NCBI RefSeq assembly: GCF_000520015.2
Contig: NZ_CP007044.2
Coordinates: forward strand, 1,736,001-1,800,000
Direction: 5' to 3'
Length of the DNA stretch: 64,000 nt
Source of the DNA: Chania multitudinisentens RB-25
GTDB taxonomy: Bacteria; Pseudomonadota; Gammaproteobacteria; Enterobacterales; Enterobacteriaceae
In this document: piece by piece, positions 7,677 to 16,528 of the stretch
How the letters are laid out: every line of letters starts with the position of its first letter
Position numbering within the stretch: position 1 is the first letter of the stretch
Notes under the pieces: model-generated
Told to the model about the DNA's origin: nothing
The model's database searches: none
What the model saw: the letters and a program-made list of their open reading frames with translations, nothing else
Position numbers and translations under genes: made by a program

Positions 7677-9053
7677 TCAGTTACTGCGTGCTGGCTGTGG
7701 AGTTGCTGACTCCACCATGTCTGGAGAGGTAGGGACAGTCTTACCCAAAACCCCGTTCAGCAGCATCAGATCGTTTTCGTTCAACGTACCGAGCGCCGAT
7801 TTTATGGTCAACTGGTTGGTCAGATAAGAATAACGCGCGCTAGCAAGCTGCTGTTTGGCGTTATACAACGTGGTGGTGGCACTCAGCACGTCAACGATGG
7901 TACGCGTGCCGACCTCATAACCTGCTTCTGTCGCATCCAGTGAACTCTGGGCCGAAACGACTGCCTGTGCGTAGGCACTGATGCTGCTGATAGAAGCAGA
8001 AACGTTGTTGAAAGAAGAACGCACGGTCTGCACTACACTGCGATGCGTACTTTCCAACTGTTCACTGGCGCCGACAAAGTTGTATTGCGCCTGTTGTACG
8101 CGGGAATTGGTGACGCCGCCGTTGTAAATGGGCACGCTCAGGGTGACACCGACCTGGTTTTGACCATTATCCGAATTAGTACGGCTATCGCTATTGGAAC
8201 CGTTGTATCTGGTATTGGTAAGACCTGTAGATGCGGACGCACTGATGGTCGGCATATAGCCGGTTTCTGCCGATTTGATCTGTTCACGGGCCAGATCTTG
8301 GTTCAAGCGTGCAGAAAGCAGGCTCAGGTTGCGTTTTTCGGCTTCTTTCAGCAGGTTATTCACCGCATCCGGGCGTTGAGTGCTGAATTTATCCGTATTC
8401 AGCGAAGCCAGCTCTGGGTAGAAAGTACCGGTGAGCTGACGCAGAACTTCTACCGAGTTATCCAGATTGTTACGTGCTGTCACTTCACTGGCCAGCACGG
8501 AATCGTAGTTGGAACGAGCGTTTTGCACATCGGTAATGGCGACCAGGCCGACGTTAAAGCGCTGGGTGGTCTGATCCAACGTGCGGTAAACCGCTTGTTT
8601 GTTTGCCTGGACATAAGACAGTGAATCAATGGCCAGCAGTACGTTGAAGTAGGCGGTTGCGGTATCAAGGATTAACTTTTGAGAAGCAGTCTGGAAAGTG
8701 ACATCCGAAATACCGGCGGCTTTTTCTTGTTGAGTGAGTGCTCGCCAGGCAGACATGTCAAAGATAGTCTGTGTCAACGACAGGGAACCGTTGGTGGTAT
8801 TGCTGTTGACGCCGTTTGCGTCACGGAAACCGTTGGTATGGTTGTAACCGGCAGATAATCCAAGCTGTGGCAGTAACGGGCTGCGTGCTTCGCTGATTTT
8901 TTCAAATGCTGCATCACGGTCAGCAGCCGTTTTACGCAGATCCGGGTTACTTTCCTTGGCCTGTTTGTAAACTTGTAACAGATTTTCTGCTTGGCTCATT
9001 GCACTGAAGCCACCGAGGCTCAGTCCGATCAGAAGGGGGAGCAGTTTCTTCAT
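7677..9053 (-). CDS. tolC: Outer-membrane channel TolC
   Basis: TolC is the trimeric outer-membrane exit duct for AcrAB-type efflux pumps and type I secretion. The 458-residue precursor has a signal peptide (MKKLLPLLIGLSLGGFSAMS, cut before AENLLQVYKQ) and the two outer-membrane efflux repeats, with conserved ends such as GYEVGTRTIVDVLSATTTLYNAKQ. The ATG at 9053 is chosen over the one 6 nt upstream because AAGGA is better spaced and E. coli TolC begins MKKLLP. In E. coli ygiB-ygiC follow directly; here dhaKLM intervenes. Confidence 0.97.
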   Translation of the reverse strand: MKKLLPLLIGLSLGGFSAMSQAENLLQVYKQAKESNPDLRKTAADRDAAFEKISEARSPLLPQLGLSAGYNHTNGFRDANGVNSNTTNGSLSLTQTIFDMSAWRALTQQEKAAGISDVTFQTASQKLILDTATAYFNVLLAIDSLSYVQANKQAVYRTLDQTTQRFNVGLVAITDVQNARSNYDSVLASEVTARNNLDNSVEVLRQLTGTFYPELASLNTDKFSTQRPDAVNNLLKEAEKRNLSLLSARLNQDLAREQIKSAETGYMPTISASASTGLTNTRYNGSNSDSRTNSDNGQNQVGVTLSVPIYNGGVTNSRVQQAQYNFVGASEQLESTHRSVVQTVRSSFNNVSASISSISAYAQAVVSAQSSLDATEAGYEVGTRTIVDVLSATTTLYNAKQQLASARYSYLTNQLTIKSALGTLNENDLMLLNGVLGKTVPTSPDMVESATPQPARSN

Positions 9054-9338
9054 TTGCATTCCTTGTTGTGCAGCAATATTGCTATGTTAGCGCTGACGAG
9101 AGACGAAATAATTGCCGATTTTAGCAGAGTCTGCCGATCACCTAAGGTGGCTTAATGTGCCATCTTACAGAAATTTATACTTTTCAGGGTGCTATGTTGA
9201 CCTGCGCTTGACAGTTTGCATATGCATCACTTGGTATCATGGTTCACAATCTATCACAAAGCGGGAGAAGATAACTCTCTCGTTTCTGTAACCGGAACTG
9301 TTAATTTTTCCGTCATACTGATACAGGAGAATTTTTGG

Positions 9339-9971
9339 ATGAAGCACTTGCAACCTTCGCCCGTTACGCTGGATAAAAATGATGTAGAAATTATTGCACG
9401 TGAGACGCTGTACCGTGGTTTTTTTTCACTCGATTTATACCGGTTTCGCCACCGTTTGTTTAATGGTGAGATGAGTGGTGAGGTAAAACGCGAAATTTTT
9501 GAACGCGGTCATGCCGCTGTACTGCTACCCTATGACCCAGTGCGTGATGAAGTGGTATTGATTGAGCAACTGCGGATCGCCGCGCTCGATACTTCGGCTT
9601 CCCCTTGGCTGCTGGAAATGGTGGCCGGGATTATCGAACCCGGGGAAAATGTAGAGGAAGTCTGCCGCCGTGAAGCGCTGGAAGAAGCGGGGATCGTGGT
9701 GGGGCGGTGCAAACCGGTGTTGAGTTATCTGGCCAGCCCTGGTGGCACCAGTGAACGTTTGTCGATCATGGTCGGTGAAGTTGATGCTCTAACCGCTGAA
9801 GGTATCCACGGATTGGCGGAAGAAAATGAGGATATTCGTGTCCATGTGGTCAGCCGTGAGCAGGCTTACTGTTGGGTTGAGGAAGGTGCGATTGATAATG
9901 CGGCATCAGTGATTGCGTTGCAGTGGCTGGCGTTGCACCATGAATCGCTCAAAGCTGAATGGGTTGATTAA
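9339..9971 (+). CDS. nudF: ADP-ribose pyrophosphatase NudF
   Basis: A cytoplasmic Nudix hydrolase that cleaves ADP-ribose to AMP and ribose 5-phosphate. The 210 residues include the Nudix box in GIIEPGENVEEVCRREALEE followed by AGI, with the REALEEAG core intact. The ATG at 9339 (MKHLQPSP) follows AGGAGA; 41 upstream in-frame codons are not needed and would not fit the family length. It is divergent from tolC and directly abuts yqiB (the next ATG follows the stop), as in E. coli. Confidence 0.93.
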   Translation: MKHLQPSPVTLDKNDVEIIARETLYRGFFSLDLYRFRHRLFNGEMSGEVKREIFERGHAAVLLPYDPVRDEVVLIEQLRIAALDTSASPWLLEMVAGIIEPGENVEEVCRREALEEAGIVVGRCKPVLSYLASPGGTSERLSIMVGEVDALTAEGIHGLAEENEDIRVHVVSREQAYCWVEEGAIDNAASVIALQWLALHHESLKAEWVD

Positions 9972-10397
9972 ATGCAGAAGCGCTATACCCCTGATTTTCC
10001 AGAAATGATGAGATTGTGTGAAACCAACTTCGCGCAATTGCGCCGTTTGCTGCCGCGCAGCGACGAAGTGGGTGAAACGGTGACTTATCAGGTGAGCGGC
10101 GCTCATTATCGTCTGACTCTGGTTGAGTCTACGCGTTATACGTTGCTGGTGGAGATTGTACAGACTGCGCCGGCTGTCAGCTATTGGAGCCTGCCTGCCA
10201 TGACGGTGCGGCTGTATTATGACGCGATGGTTGCGGAAGTGTGTTCCAGTCAGCAGATCTATCGATTTAAAGCGCGTTATGATTATCCAAACAAAAAGTT
10301 GCATCAACGTGACGAAAAGCATCAAATTAACCAGTTTCTTGCTGATTGGTTGCGCTACTGTTTAGCGCATGGAGCGATGGCGGTTCCGGTTATGTAA
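9972..10397 (+). CDS. yqiB: DUF1249 protein YqiB
   Basis: A 141-residue member of the DUF1249 family, matching YqiB by its place between nudF and cpdA and by motifs such as YTPDFPEMMRLCETNF and KARYDYPNKKLHQRDEK. It has no signal peptide or membrane segment, so it is probably cytoplasmic. The function is unknown. The ATG immediately follows the nudF stop codon, so translation is probably coupled. Confidence 0.9.
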   Translation: MQKRYTPDFPEMMRLCETNFAQLRRLLPRSDEVGETVTYQVSGAHYRLTLVESTRYTLLVEIVQTAPAVSYWSLPAMTVRLYYDAMVAEVCSSQQIYRFKARYDYPNKKLHQRDEKHQINQFLADWLRYCLAHGAMAVPVM

Positions 10398-10480
10398 TAC
10401 CCTATGGATTGCCAGTTGCAACCAGAGTTGCGGCTGGCAAGACGCCGGTATATACAGACTGCAATAACAAAGGACACCAT

Positions 10481-11308
10481 TTGGAAAGCCTGTTTAAGCT
10501 GCCTATGGCGAGTGGAGCCAAGGGCAGGATTCTACAAATAACAGATACCCACCTTTTTGCCGGCAAAAATGAGACTTTGCTGGGCATCAATACCTATTCC
10601 AGCTATCACGCGGTGCTGGATGCCATCAGCGCACAGCAGTCGGCGTGTGATTTGATCGTGGCGACTGGCGATCTGGCGCAGGATCACTCTTTGGCGGCAT
10701 ATCGGCATTTTGCGGAGGGGGTGACCCGCCTGCCTGCTCCTTGTGTCTGGCTGCCGGGCAATCATGATTTCCAACCGGCGATGGTTGATGCCCTGGCCGC
10801 CGCCGGGATCAGGCCTTCAAAGCATGTTTTGCTGGGAGAAAACTGGCAGGTGCTGTTGCTGGACAGCCAGGTATTTGGCGTGCCCTATGGCGAACTGAGT
10901 GAATATCAGTTGGAGTGGCTGGAGCGCAGCCTCAACGCTTATCCTGAGCGTTACACGTTGCTGCTGTTGCATCACCATCCGTTGCCTTCGGGCTGTACCT
11001 GGCTTGATCAGCACAGCCTGCGCAACTCACACATGCTGGCCGCCGTATTGCTGCGTTACCCGAAGGTGAATACCCTGCTGTGCGGGCATATCCATCAGGA
11101 ACTGGATCTGGACTGGTATGGGCGCCGTCTGCTGGCTTCGCCTTCCACCTGCGTACAATTCAAGCCGCACTGTACGAATTTCACGATCGATGATGTTTCT
11201 CCTGGCTGGCGCTACCTCGAACTGATGCCCGATGGTCAGGTCGAAACGCAGGTCTTTCGCTTGGAGAACGATGATTTCCGCCCCGATATGAATTCGGACG
11301 GTTACTGA
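10481..11308 (+). CDS. cpdA: 3',5'-cyclic-AMP phosphodiesterase CpdA
   Basis: A calcineurin-like metallophosphoesterase that hydrolyses cAMP. Metal-binding motifs are in order: DTHLF, GDLAQD, GNHDFQ, LLLHHHPLP and CGHIHQELDLDW. The start is the TTG at 10481 (reads ESLFKLP), preceded by AAAGGA 7 nt upstream; this gives 275 residues, the E. coli length. A longer frame from ATG 10346 would overlap yqiB and add 45 unrelated residues. The stop overlaps the yqiA start by one base (TGATG). Confidence 0.93.
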   Translation: MESLFKLPMASGAKGRILQITDTHLFAGKNETLLGINTYSSYHAVLDAISAQQSACDLIVATGDLAQDHSLAAYRHFAEGVTRLPAPCVWLPGNHDFQPAMVDALAAAGIRPSKHVLLGENWQVLLLDSQVFGVPYGELSEYQLEWLERSLNAYPERYTLLLLHHHPLPSGCTWLDQHSLRNSHMLAAVLLRYPKVNTLLCGHIHQELDLDWYGRRLLASPSTCVQFKPHCTNFTIDDVSPGWRYLELMPDGQVETQVFRLENDDFRPDMNSDGY

Positions 11309-11883
11309 TGCCTCCAACATTACTCTATCTGCACGGCTTTAACAGTTCGCCGCTTTCGGCCAAGGCGACGTCCTTCAAAGCCTGGCTGGCGGACTCTCAC
11401 CCTGAAATCAACATGCTGACGCCGCAGTTGCCACCTTACCCGGAAGCCGCGGCTGAGCTGCTTGAGAACATCGTGATGGAACATGCGGGCCAGACGTTGG
11501 GGATAGTCGGTTCTTCATTAGGGGGATACTATGCAACCTGGCTGTCACAGTGTTTTGCCCTGCCAGCCGTGGTGGTTAACCCTGCGGTGAAGCCGTTTGA
11601 ACTGCTTATTGATTATCTCGGGCAGCAAGAGAACCCCTACACCGGGCAGCAATATGTGTTAGAGTCACGTCACGTTTATGATCTGAAAGTCATGCAGATC
11701 GAACCCTTGGAGTCGCCGGATTTAATCTGGTTGTTGCAACAAATGGGCGATGAAGTTCTCGATTATGGGCAGGCAGTGGCTTACTATGCTGCTTGTCGGC
11801 AGACGGTAGAGCCGGGTGGAAACCATAGCTTTATCGGTTTTGAGCGTTACTTCCCCCAGATTGTCGGCTTTTTAGGGTTATAA
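11308..11883 (+). CDS. yqiA: Esterase YqiA
   Basis: A 191-residue alpha/beta-hydrolase of the YqiA family, reported as an esterase on short acyl chains. Visible elements are YLHGFNSSP (oxyanion strand), the nucleophile elbow GSSLGGYYAT with the catalytic serine, and a C-terminal GGNHSFIGF histidine. The ATG overlaps the cpdA stop by one base, so it is translationally coupled. The natural substrate is unknown. Confidence 0.92.
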   Translation: MPPTLLYLHGFNSSPLSAKATSFKAWLADSHPEINMLTPQLPPYPEAAAELLENIVMEHAGQTLGIVGSSLGGYYATWLSQCFALPAVVVNPAVKPFELLIDYLGQQENPYTGQQYVLESRHVYDLKVMQIEPLESPDLIWLLQQMGDEVLDYGQAVAYYAACRQTVEPGGNHSFIGFERYFPQIVGFLGL

Positions 11884-12024
11884 CACCGCTGTCGCTGCGA
11901 GTTAGAAAGGGATATACCCTATGGGTGTCGAGCTAGAATCAACCAGGCTATAGCTTGCAAGATGATGGGTATACTGAACAGACGGCTCCAGTACCTTCCG
12001 CTAACCACGAAAAAATAATCAACG

Positions 12025-13920
12025 ATGACTCAATCCAGCTATAACGCTGATGCCATTGAAGTACTCAGCGGTCTAGAACCAGTGCGCCGCCGTCCCGGTA
12101 TGTATACCGATACGACGCGCCCAAACCACCTTGGCCAAGAGGTGATTGATAACAGCGTCGATGAAGCGTTGGCGGGCCATGCCAAGCGCATTGATGTGAT
12201 TCTGCACGCCGATCAATCGTTAGAAGTGATTGATGATGGCCGTGGTATGCCCGTGGATATCCACCCGGAAGAAGGCGTACCCGCGGTGGAGCTGATCCTT
12301 TGCCGCCTGCATGCCGGCGGCAAGTTCTCGAATAAAAACTACCAATTCTCCGGTGGCCTGCATGGGGTCGGGATCTCGGTGGTGAATGCCTTGTCGAAAC
12401 GCGTCGAGGTCAATGTGCGCCGCGACGGTAACGTGCATAGCATTGCGTTCGAGAATGGCGATAAAGTGCAGGAACTGGCGATCACCGGCACCTGCGGTAA
12501 GCGCAATACCGGTACCAGCGTGCATTTCTGGCCGGATGAGCAATTCTTCGACAGCCCACGATTTTCGATTTCACGTCTTACTCACCTGTTAAAAGCCAAA
12601 GCGGTTCTATGCCCCGGCGTTGAAATCTACTTTATCGACAAGGTAAACAACACCGAACAGCGTTGGTGCTACCTGGATGGACTGACCGATTACCTGATGG
12701 AAGCGGTGAATGGCCTGATTACCCTGCCGGAAAAAGCGTTTGTCGGCAATTTTGCCGGCGATGTTGAGGCGGTGGAGTGGGCATTGCTGTGGTTGCCGGA
12801 AGGGGGCGAACTGCTGACGGAGAGCTACGTCAACCTGATCCCGACCATGCAGGGGGGAACGCATGTTAACGGTTTGCGCCAGGGGTTACTGGATGCAATG
12901 CGTGAGTTCTGTGAGTTCCGCAATATCCTGCCACGCGGTGTGAAGCTTTCCGCCGAAGATATCTGGGATCGCTGTGCCTATGTGCTTTCGGTAAAAATGC
13001 AAGATCCGCAGTTTGCCGGGCAGACCAAAGAGCGCTTGTCTTCACGCCAGTGTGCGGCGTTTGTTTCCGGCGTGGTGAAAGATGCTTTCAGCCTGTGGCT
13101 GAACCAGAACGTGCAGGCGGCGGAACAACTGGCTGAGTTGGCGATCTCCAGTGCTCAGCGCCGCTTGCGTGCGGCAAAGAAAGTGGTACGTAAAAAACTG
13201 ACCAGCGGCCCGGCGTTGCCTGGCAAGTTGGCAGACTGCACTTCGCAGGATCTGAGCATGACCGAACTGTTCCTGGTGGAAGGGGATTCGGCGGGCGGTT
13301 CGGCCAAACAGGCGCGCGATCGTGAGTATCAGGCGATCATGCCGCTGAAAGGGAAGATCCTGAATACTTGGGAAGTCTCTTCCGACGAAGTGCTGGCCTC
13401 GCAGGAAGTGCATGATATCTCAGTGGCAATCGGTATCGATCCGGATAGCGAAGATCTCAGCCAACTGCGTTACGGCAAAATCTGTATTCTAGCGGATGCT
13501 GACTCTGATGGCCTGCATATTGCCACGCTGTTGTGCGCGCTGTTTGTGCGCCACTTCCGGGCGTTGGTCAAAGGTGGGCATGTGTATGTGGCGATGCCAC
13601 CGCTCTACCGTATCGATCTGGGTAAAGAAGTGTATTACGCCCTTGATGAGGAAGAGAAAGCGGGGGTGCTGGAGCAGTTGAAGCGCAAGAAAGGCAAGCC
13701 AAACGTACAGCGTTTCAAAGGATTAGGTGAAATGAATCCGCTTCAGCTACGTGAAACCACGCTCGATCCCAATACCCGCCGCCTGGTGCAGTTGACCGTT
13801 AATGACGAGGATGTTGACCAAACCATGGCGATGATGGACATGTTGCTGGCGAAAAAACGTTCGGAAGACCGCCGCAACTGGTTGCAGGACAAAGGTGATA
13901 TGGCTGAATTGTCGGCCTGA
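12025..13920 (+). CDS. parE: DNA topoisomerase IV subunit B ParE
   Basis: ParE is the ATPase half of topoisomerase IV, which decatenates daughter chromosomes with ParC. The 631 residues carry the GHKL ATPase (NSVDEALAGHAK, DDGRGMPVDIHPEEG, GGLHGVGISVVNALS), the transducer domain and the TOPRIM motifs EGDSAGGSAKQ and DADSDGLHI. The region LPGKLADCTSQD, where quinolone-resistance changes occur, reads as the usual wild type. An intrinsic terminator follows 6 nt after the stop. Confidence 0.98.
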   Translation: MTQSSYNADAIEVLSGLEPVRRRPGMYTDTTRPNHLGQEVIDNSVDEALAGHAKRIDVILHADQSLEVIDDGRGMPVDIHPEEGVPAVELILCRLHAGGKFSNKNYQFSGGLHGVGISVVNALSKRVEVNVRRDGNVHSIAFENGDKVQELAITGTCGKRNTGTSVHFWPDEQFFDSPRFSISRLTHLLKAKAVLCPGVEIYFIDKVNNTEQRWCYLDGLTDYLMEAVNGLITLPEKAFVGNFAGDVEAVEWALLWLPEGGELLTESYVNLIPTMQGGTHVNGLRQGLLDAMREFCEFRNILPRGVKLSAEDIWDRCAYVLSVKMQDPQFAGQTKERLSSRQCAAFVSGVVKDAFSLWLNQNVQAAEQLAELAISSAQRRLRAAKKVVRKKLTSGPALPGKLADCTSQDLSMTELFLVEGDSAGGSAKQARDREYQAIMPLKGKILNTWEVSSDEVLASQEVHDISVAIGIDPDSEDLSQLRYGKICILADADSDGLHIATLLCALFVRHFRALVKGGHVYVAMPPLYRIDLGKEVYYALDEEEKAGVLEQLKRKKGKPNVQRFKGLGEMNPLQLRETTLDPNTRRLVQLTVNDEDVDQTMAMMDMLLAKKRSEDRRNWLQDKGDMAELSA

Positions 13921-13926
13921 TGCTTG

Positions 13927-13951
13927 GGGCCGGTGTTCCGGCCCTTGTTTT
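13927..13951 (+). terminator. Rho-independent terminator of parE
   Basis: A 7-bp GC-only stem (GGGCCGG / CCGGCCC) closes a TGTT loop and is followed by TTGTTTTAT, directly after the parE stop. Confidence 0.85.
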
Positions 13952-13991
13952 ATGCTGAGCAGGGTTGCACCCGATATTTAGAGCGGAACGC

Positions 13992-14888
13992 ATGAAAATC
14001 ACCCTTGAAGAATTACTGGCTTTTACTTCGGTTGTAGACAGCGGCTCAATCACCTCTGCGGCTGAACAACTCGGCCAGACCACGTCAGGCATCAGTCGGG
14101 CGCTCAGCCGCCTGGAAAAGAAACTCAATACCACCTTATTGCGCCGCACGACACGCCGCCTGGAATTGACTGAAGAGGGGCAAATTTTTCTTGCTCATGC
14201 GCGTGAAATTATCAGTTCGGTGGAAAACGCAGAGGAACAGATGGCGCTGCGCCGTTTGATCCCCGCGGGTCGGCTACGGGTCAACGCCGCTGCGCCGTTT
14301 ATGGAACACGTGATCGTGCCGCTGGTGGCGGGGTTTCGCCGACATTTTCCACAGATTGAACTGGAGCTGAATACCGATAATCTGGTTATCGATCTGTTGG
14401 AAAAACGCACCGACATCGCTATTCGCATCGGTGCATTGAGAGATTCCACCATCCACGCCCGCTTGCTGGGGGCGAGCCGGTTACGCATCCTCGCCAGCCC
14501 GGACTATATTGCCCGCTTTGGCGCGCCATGTAGCGTAGAAGAACTGAGTCAGCATTCTTTACTGGGGTTTACCCAACCCGAATCTCTGAATCTATGGCCG
14601 CTGCGCAATAATCAGGCGGAGCGTTTTGCCATTACGCCAACGCTGTCGGCCTCCAGCGGTGAAACCCTGCGGCAGCTGGCGCTACGCGGGGAAGGGATCG
14701 TTCAACTGGCCGATTTTATGACGCGTGAAGATCAGCGGGCAGGGCGGTTGATTCCGCTATTGGCGGAAGAAACGTTAGATGTGCGCCAACCGATTAATGC
14801 AGTGTATTACCGCAATACTCAGTTGGCTGCACGGATCACCTGTTTTCTGGATTATGTCAGTGCGCATATTGATGTGCAGACATTGTAG
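13992..14888 (+). CDS. LysR-family transcriptional regulator next to mdaB
   Basis: A 298-residue LysR-type regulator of the DmlR/YhjC-like subgroup. The N-terminal winged helix is clear (ELLAFTSVVDSGSITSAAEQLG, then RALSRLEKKLNTTLLRRTTR), followed by a periplasmic-binding-like effector domain from about residue 90. The ATG at 13992 is chosen because LysR proteins begin a few residues before the helix; nine earlier codons are open. It converges on mdaB 30 nt away. A LysR-type dyad upstream of mdaB suggests that mdaB is its target (inference). Confidence 0.85.
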   Translation: MKITLEELLAFTSVVDSGSITSAAEQLGQTTSGISRALSRLEKKLNTTLLRRTTRRLELTEEGQIFLAHAREIISSVENAEEQMALRRLIPAGRLRVNAAAPFMEHVIVPLVAGFRRHFPQIELELNTDNLVIDLLEKRTDIAIRIGALRDSTIHARLLGASRLRILASPDYIARFGAPCSVEELSQHSLLGFTQPESLNLWPLRNNQAERFAITPTLSASSGETLRQLALRGEGIVQLADFMTREDQRAGRLIPLLAEETLDVRQPINAVYYRNTQLAARITCFLDYVSAHIDVQTL

Positions 14889-14917
14889 GTCAGTAAAGCG
14901 TCAAAACCCCGCAGTAC

Positions 14918-15499
14918 TTAAGCAAAAACCTCACCCAGATGTGCGCGATAACGGGCAATATCGCCAGCGATATCCGGTTGTTTAATCACGTCATTACAGA
15001 TAAAGGTCGGCAGTGCTTCCATGCCCAGAAACTGGTTGGCCTTATGGAAGTGCAGGTAAACGCCGTCAACGCCCACGCCGTGGAAGAACTGCTCTGGATC
15101 GGTAAAGGCTTGTAGCGGTGCGTTCCAGGTCAGGCTCAGCATATATTTTTTCCCCTGAATCAGGCCGCCGGAGCCGTATTTTTTAGCCGCATCAGCACGG
15201 GTACGGCCATCGCTGGCATACAGGCTGCCGTAGCCTGCGGTGAACACTTCGTCGATGTATTTTTTCAGTATCCAGGGTTCCCCCATCCACCAGCCTGGCA
15301 TTTGGTAGATCACGGCGTCTGCCCACAGATATTTCTGTATCTCGGCTTCGATATCGTAGCCCTCATCGACCACGGTCACCTGCACATCGTGCTTGGCATC
15401 GCGCAGGAAACTTTCCGCTACGTCACTCAGGGTTTGGTTTAGTTCGCCTTTGGAATGGCCGAATTGTTTCTTGGCGTTAATAATCAGAATGTTGCTCAT
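14918..15499 (-). CDS. mdaB: NADPH:quinone oxidoreductase MdaB
   Basis: MdaB is a flavodoxin-fold FAD enzyme that reduces quinones by two electrons with NADPH. The 193 residues show the family segments MSNILIINAKKQFGHSKGEL, MPGWWMGEPWILKKYIDEVF and SLTWNAPLQAFTD, and match E. coli MdaB in length. In E. coli ygiN follows mdaB; it is absent here. A TTGACT-ATA-AGTCAA dyad lies about 95 nt upstream. Confidence 0.93.
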   Translation of the reverse strand: MSNILIINAKKQFGHSKGELNQTLSDVAESFLRDAKHDVQVTVVDEGYDIEAEIQKYLWADAVIYQMPGWWMGEPWILKKYIDEVFTAGYGSLYASDGRTRADAAKKYGSGGLIQGKKYMLSLTWNAPLQAFTDPEQFFHGVGVDGVYLHFHKANQFLGMEALPTFICNDVIKQPDIAGDIARYRAHLGEVFA

Positions 15500-15591
15500 C
15501 AGTACAGGGTCCCTATCAGAATTAGAAATTGCTGAAACGGAGTGTAATTCTTTGTGTGCGATGAAAAAATGCGGCCCGGTGCATAACAGTG

Positions 15592-15606
15592 TTGACTATA
15601 AGTCAA
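15592..15606. promoter_or_regulatory. LysR-type binding site candidate upstream of mdaB
   Basis: TTGACTATAAGTCAA has 6-bp complementary arms around 3 nt and contains the T-N11-A spacing of LysR boxes. It lies 93-107 nt upstream of the mdaB start, and a LysR gene is adjacent. Confidence 0.45.
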
Positions 15607-15736
15607 TAAAAATACCCGGTGATAAACAGATTTTGCATAAAATGGATCATTCACGGGGGTCATAGAATGGTCAATGGGTTCTGGCGCATTGATACACCAG
15701 AACCCATATATCCATGTCGCGGGTTTTTCTGCGGGG

Positions 15737-16126
15737 TTAGGCCAGGGCTTTTGCTTTAAGCTGCTGATATTCAGCGTCGGTAATAACGCCATCATCCAAC
15801 AGTTTTTTGGCGTCGGAAATCTGCTCGGCGGGTGATTTACCGGCTACTTCACGAATGTACTCATTGGTGGCCGAGACCGATTTTTGTACCTGTGCACGGT
15901 GCCGCTCAGCCATGCCTTTACCGCGAGCGATAAGATAGACTAAAGACGTCAACAGTGGGATGAACAGCAGGAACACAATCCAGACGGCTTTATAAAAACC
16001 GCTCAATTGGTGATCGCGGAACAGATCGGAGACAACCTGAAACAAAATAAACAAGTAGGCAATAAGGAAGAAGAATGAAAATGTCGTGGCCAAGATATCC
16101 CAAAGGGTGAGTAAATGATAAGTCAT
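15737..16126 (-). CDS. Two-helix membrane protein with C-terminal SHOCT domain
   Basis: A 129-residue inner-membrane protein. Two hydrophobic segments (about residues 10-32 and 44-66) resemble the phospholipase-D-nuclease N-terminal membrane module. The last 30 residues (SPAEQISDAKKLLDDGVITD, then AEYQQLKAKAL) form a SHOCT helix pair, an oligomerisation motif found at protein ends. AAGGAG stands 6 nt before the ATG. Its role is unknown; it appears monocistronic, upstream of mdaB on the same strand with a 237-nt gap. Confidence 0.8.
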   Translation of the reverse strand: MTYHLLTLWDILATTFSFFFLIAYLFILFQVVSDLFRDHQLSGFYKAVWIVFLLFIPLLTSLVYLIARGKGMAERHRAQVQKSVSATNEYIREVAGKSPAEQISDAKKLLDDGVITDAEYQQLKAKALA

Positions 16127-16528
16127 TAGTGCTCCTTATGATCCAAGTAAAATCTTTATCTAGAACAGCGTGCAAGTACCTAAGCATAGGTCACGATTCT
16201 CTGTTTTTCCATGTTGAGCGGTAAGAAGAGGTCAAGTATTCAATGAGTTGATGCATGGTGCCCATTTTACGAACAGATAGGTTTCGTGAATAAACACGGC
16301 TATGGGAGCGGGGCCACCAACGTTAACGCTACCCCCCTGTAAGCGTAGTTCTCAGCTTGATTACTCCATCGCGCCAGCCACCGGAAAAACAGGCAACGCA
16401 GCTTTTGCTGGCGTTCTTTCATCAATGCAACAAAACTTGAACAATGCACCAGCTGTGACAGCTACCTGCAAGATGAGTTACTATCGCGGGCAGAATCGAC
16501 CCTTTAGTCGTCTGAGGATATCTGAGTA
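16127..16528. other. Intergenic region upstream of parC
   Basis: About 400 nt without a credible gene. It carries the divergent promoters of the SHOCT protein and parC. A short palindrome AGCTGT-G-ACAGCT lies at 16451-16463, 66 nt before parC. A 75-codon frame ending at the parC start has no recognisable sequence. Confidence 0.4.

Noticed and set aside
8043..8624. 193-codon plus-strand frame inside tolC
   Set aside because: Antisense shadow of a full-length tolC.
15499..15795. 98-codon minus-strand frame overlapping mdaB and SHOCT gene ends
   Set aside because: Composition unlike a protein, no Shine-Dalgarno sequence, and it covers the mdaB promoter and the SHOCT gene end.
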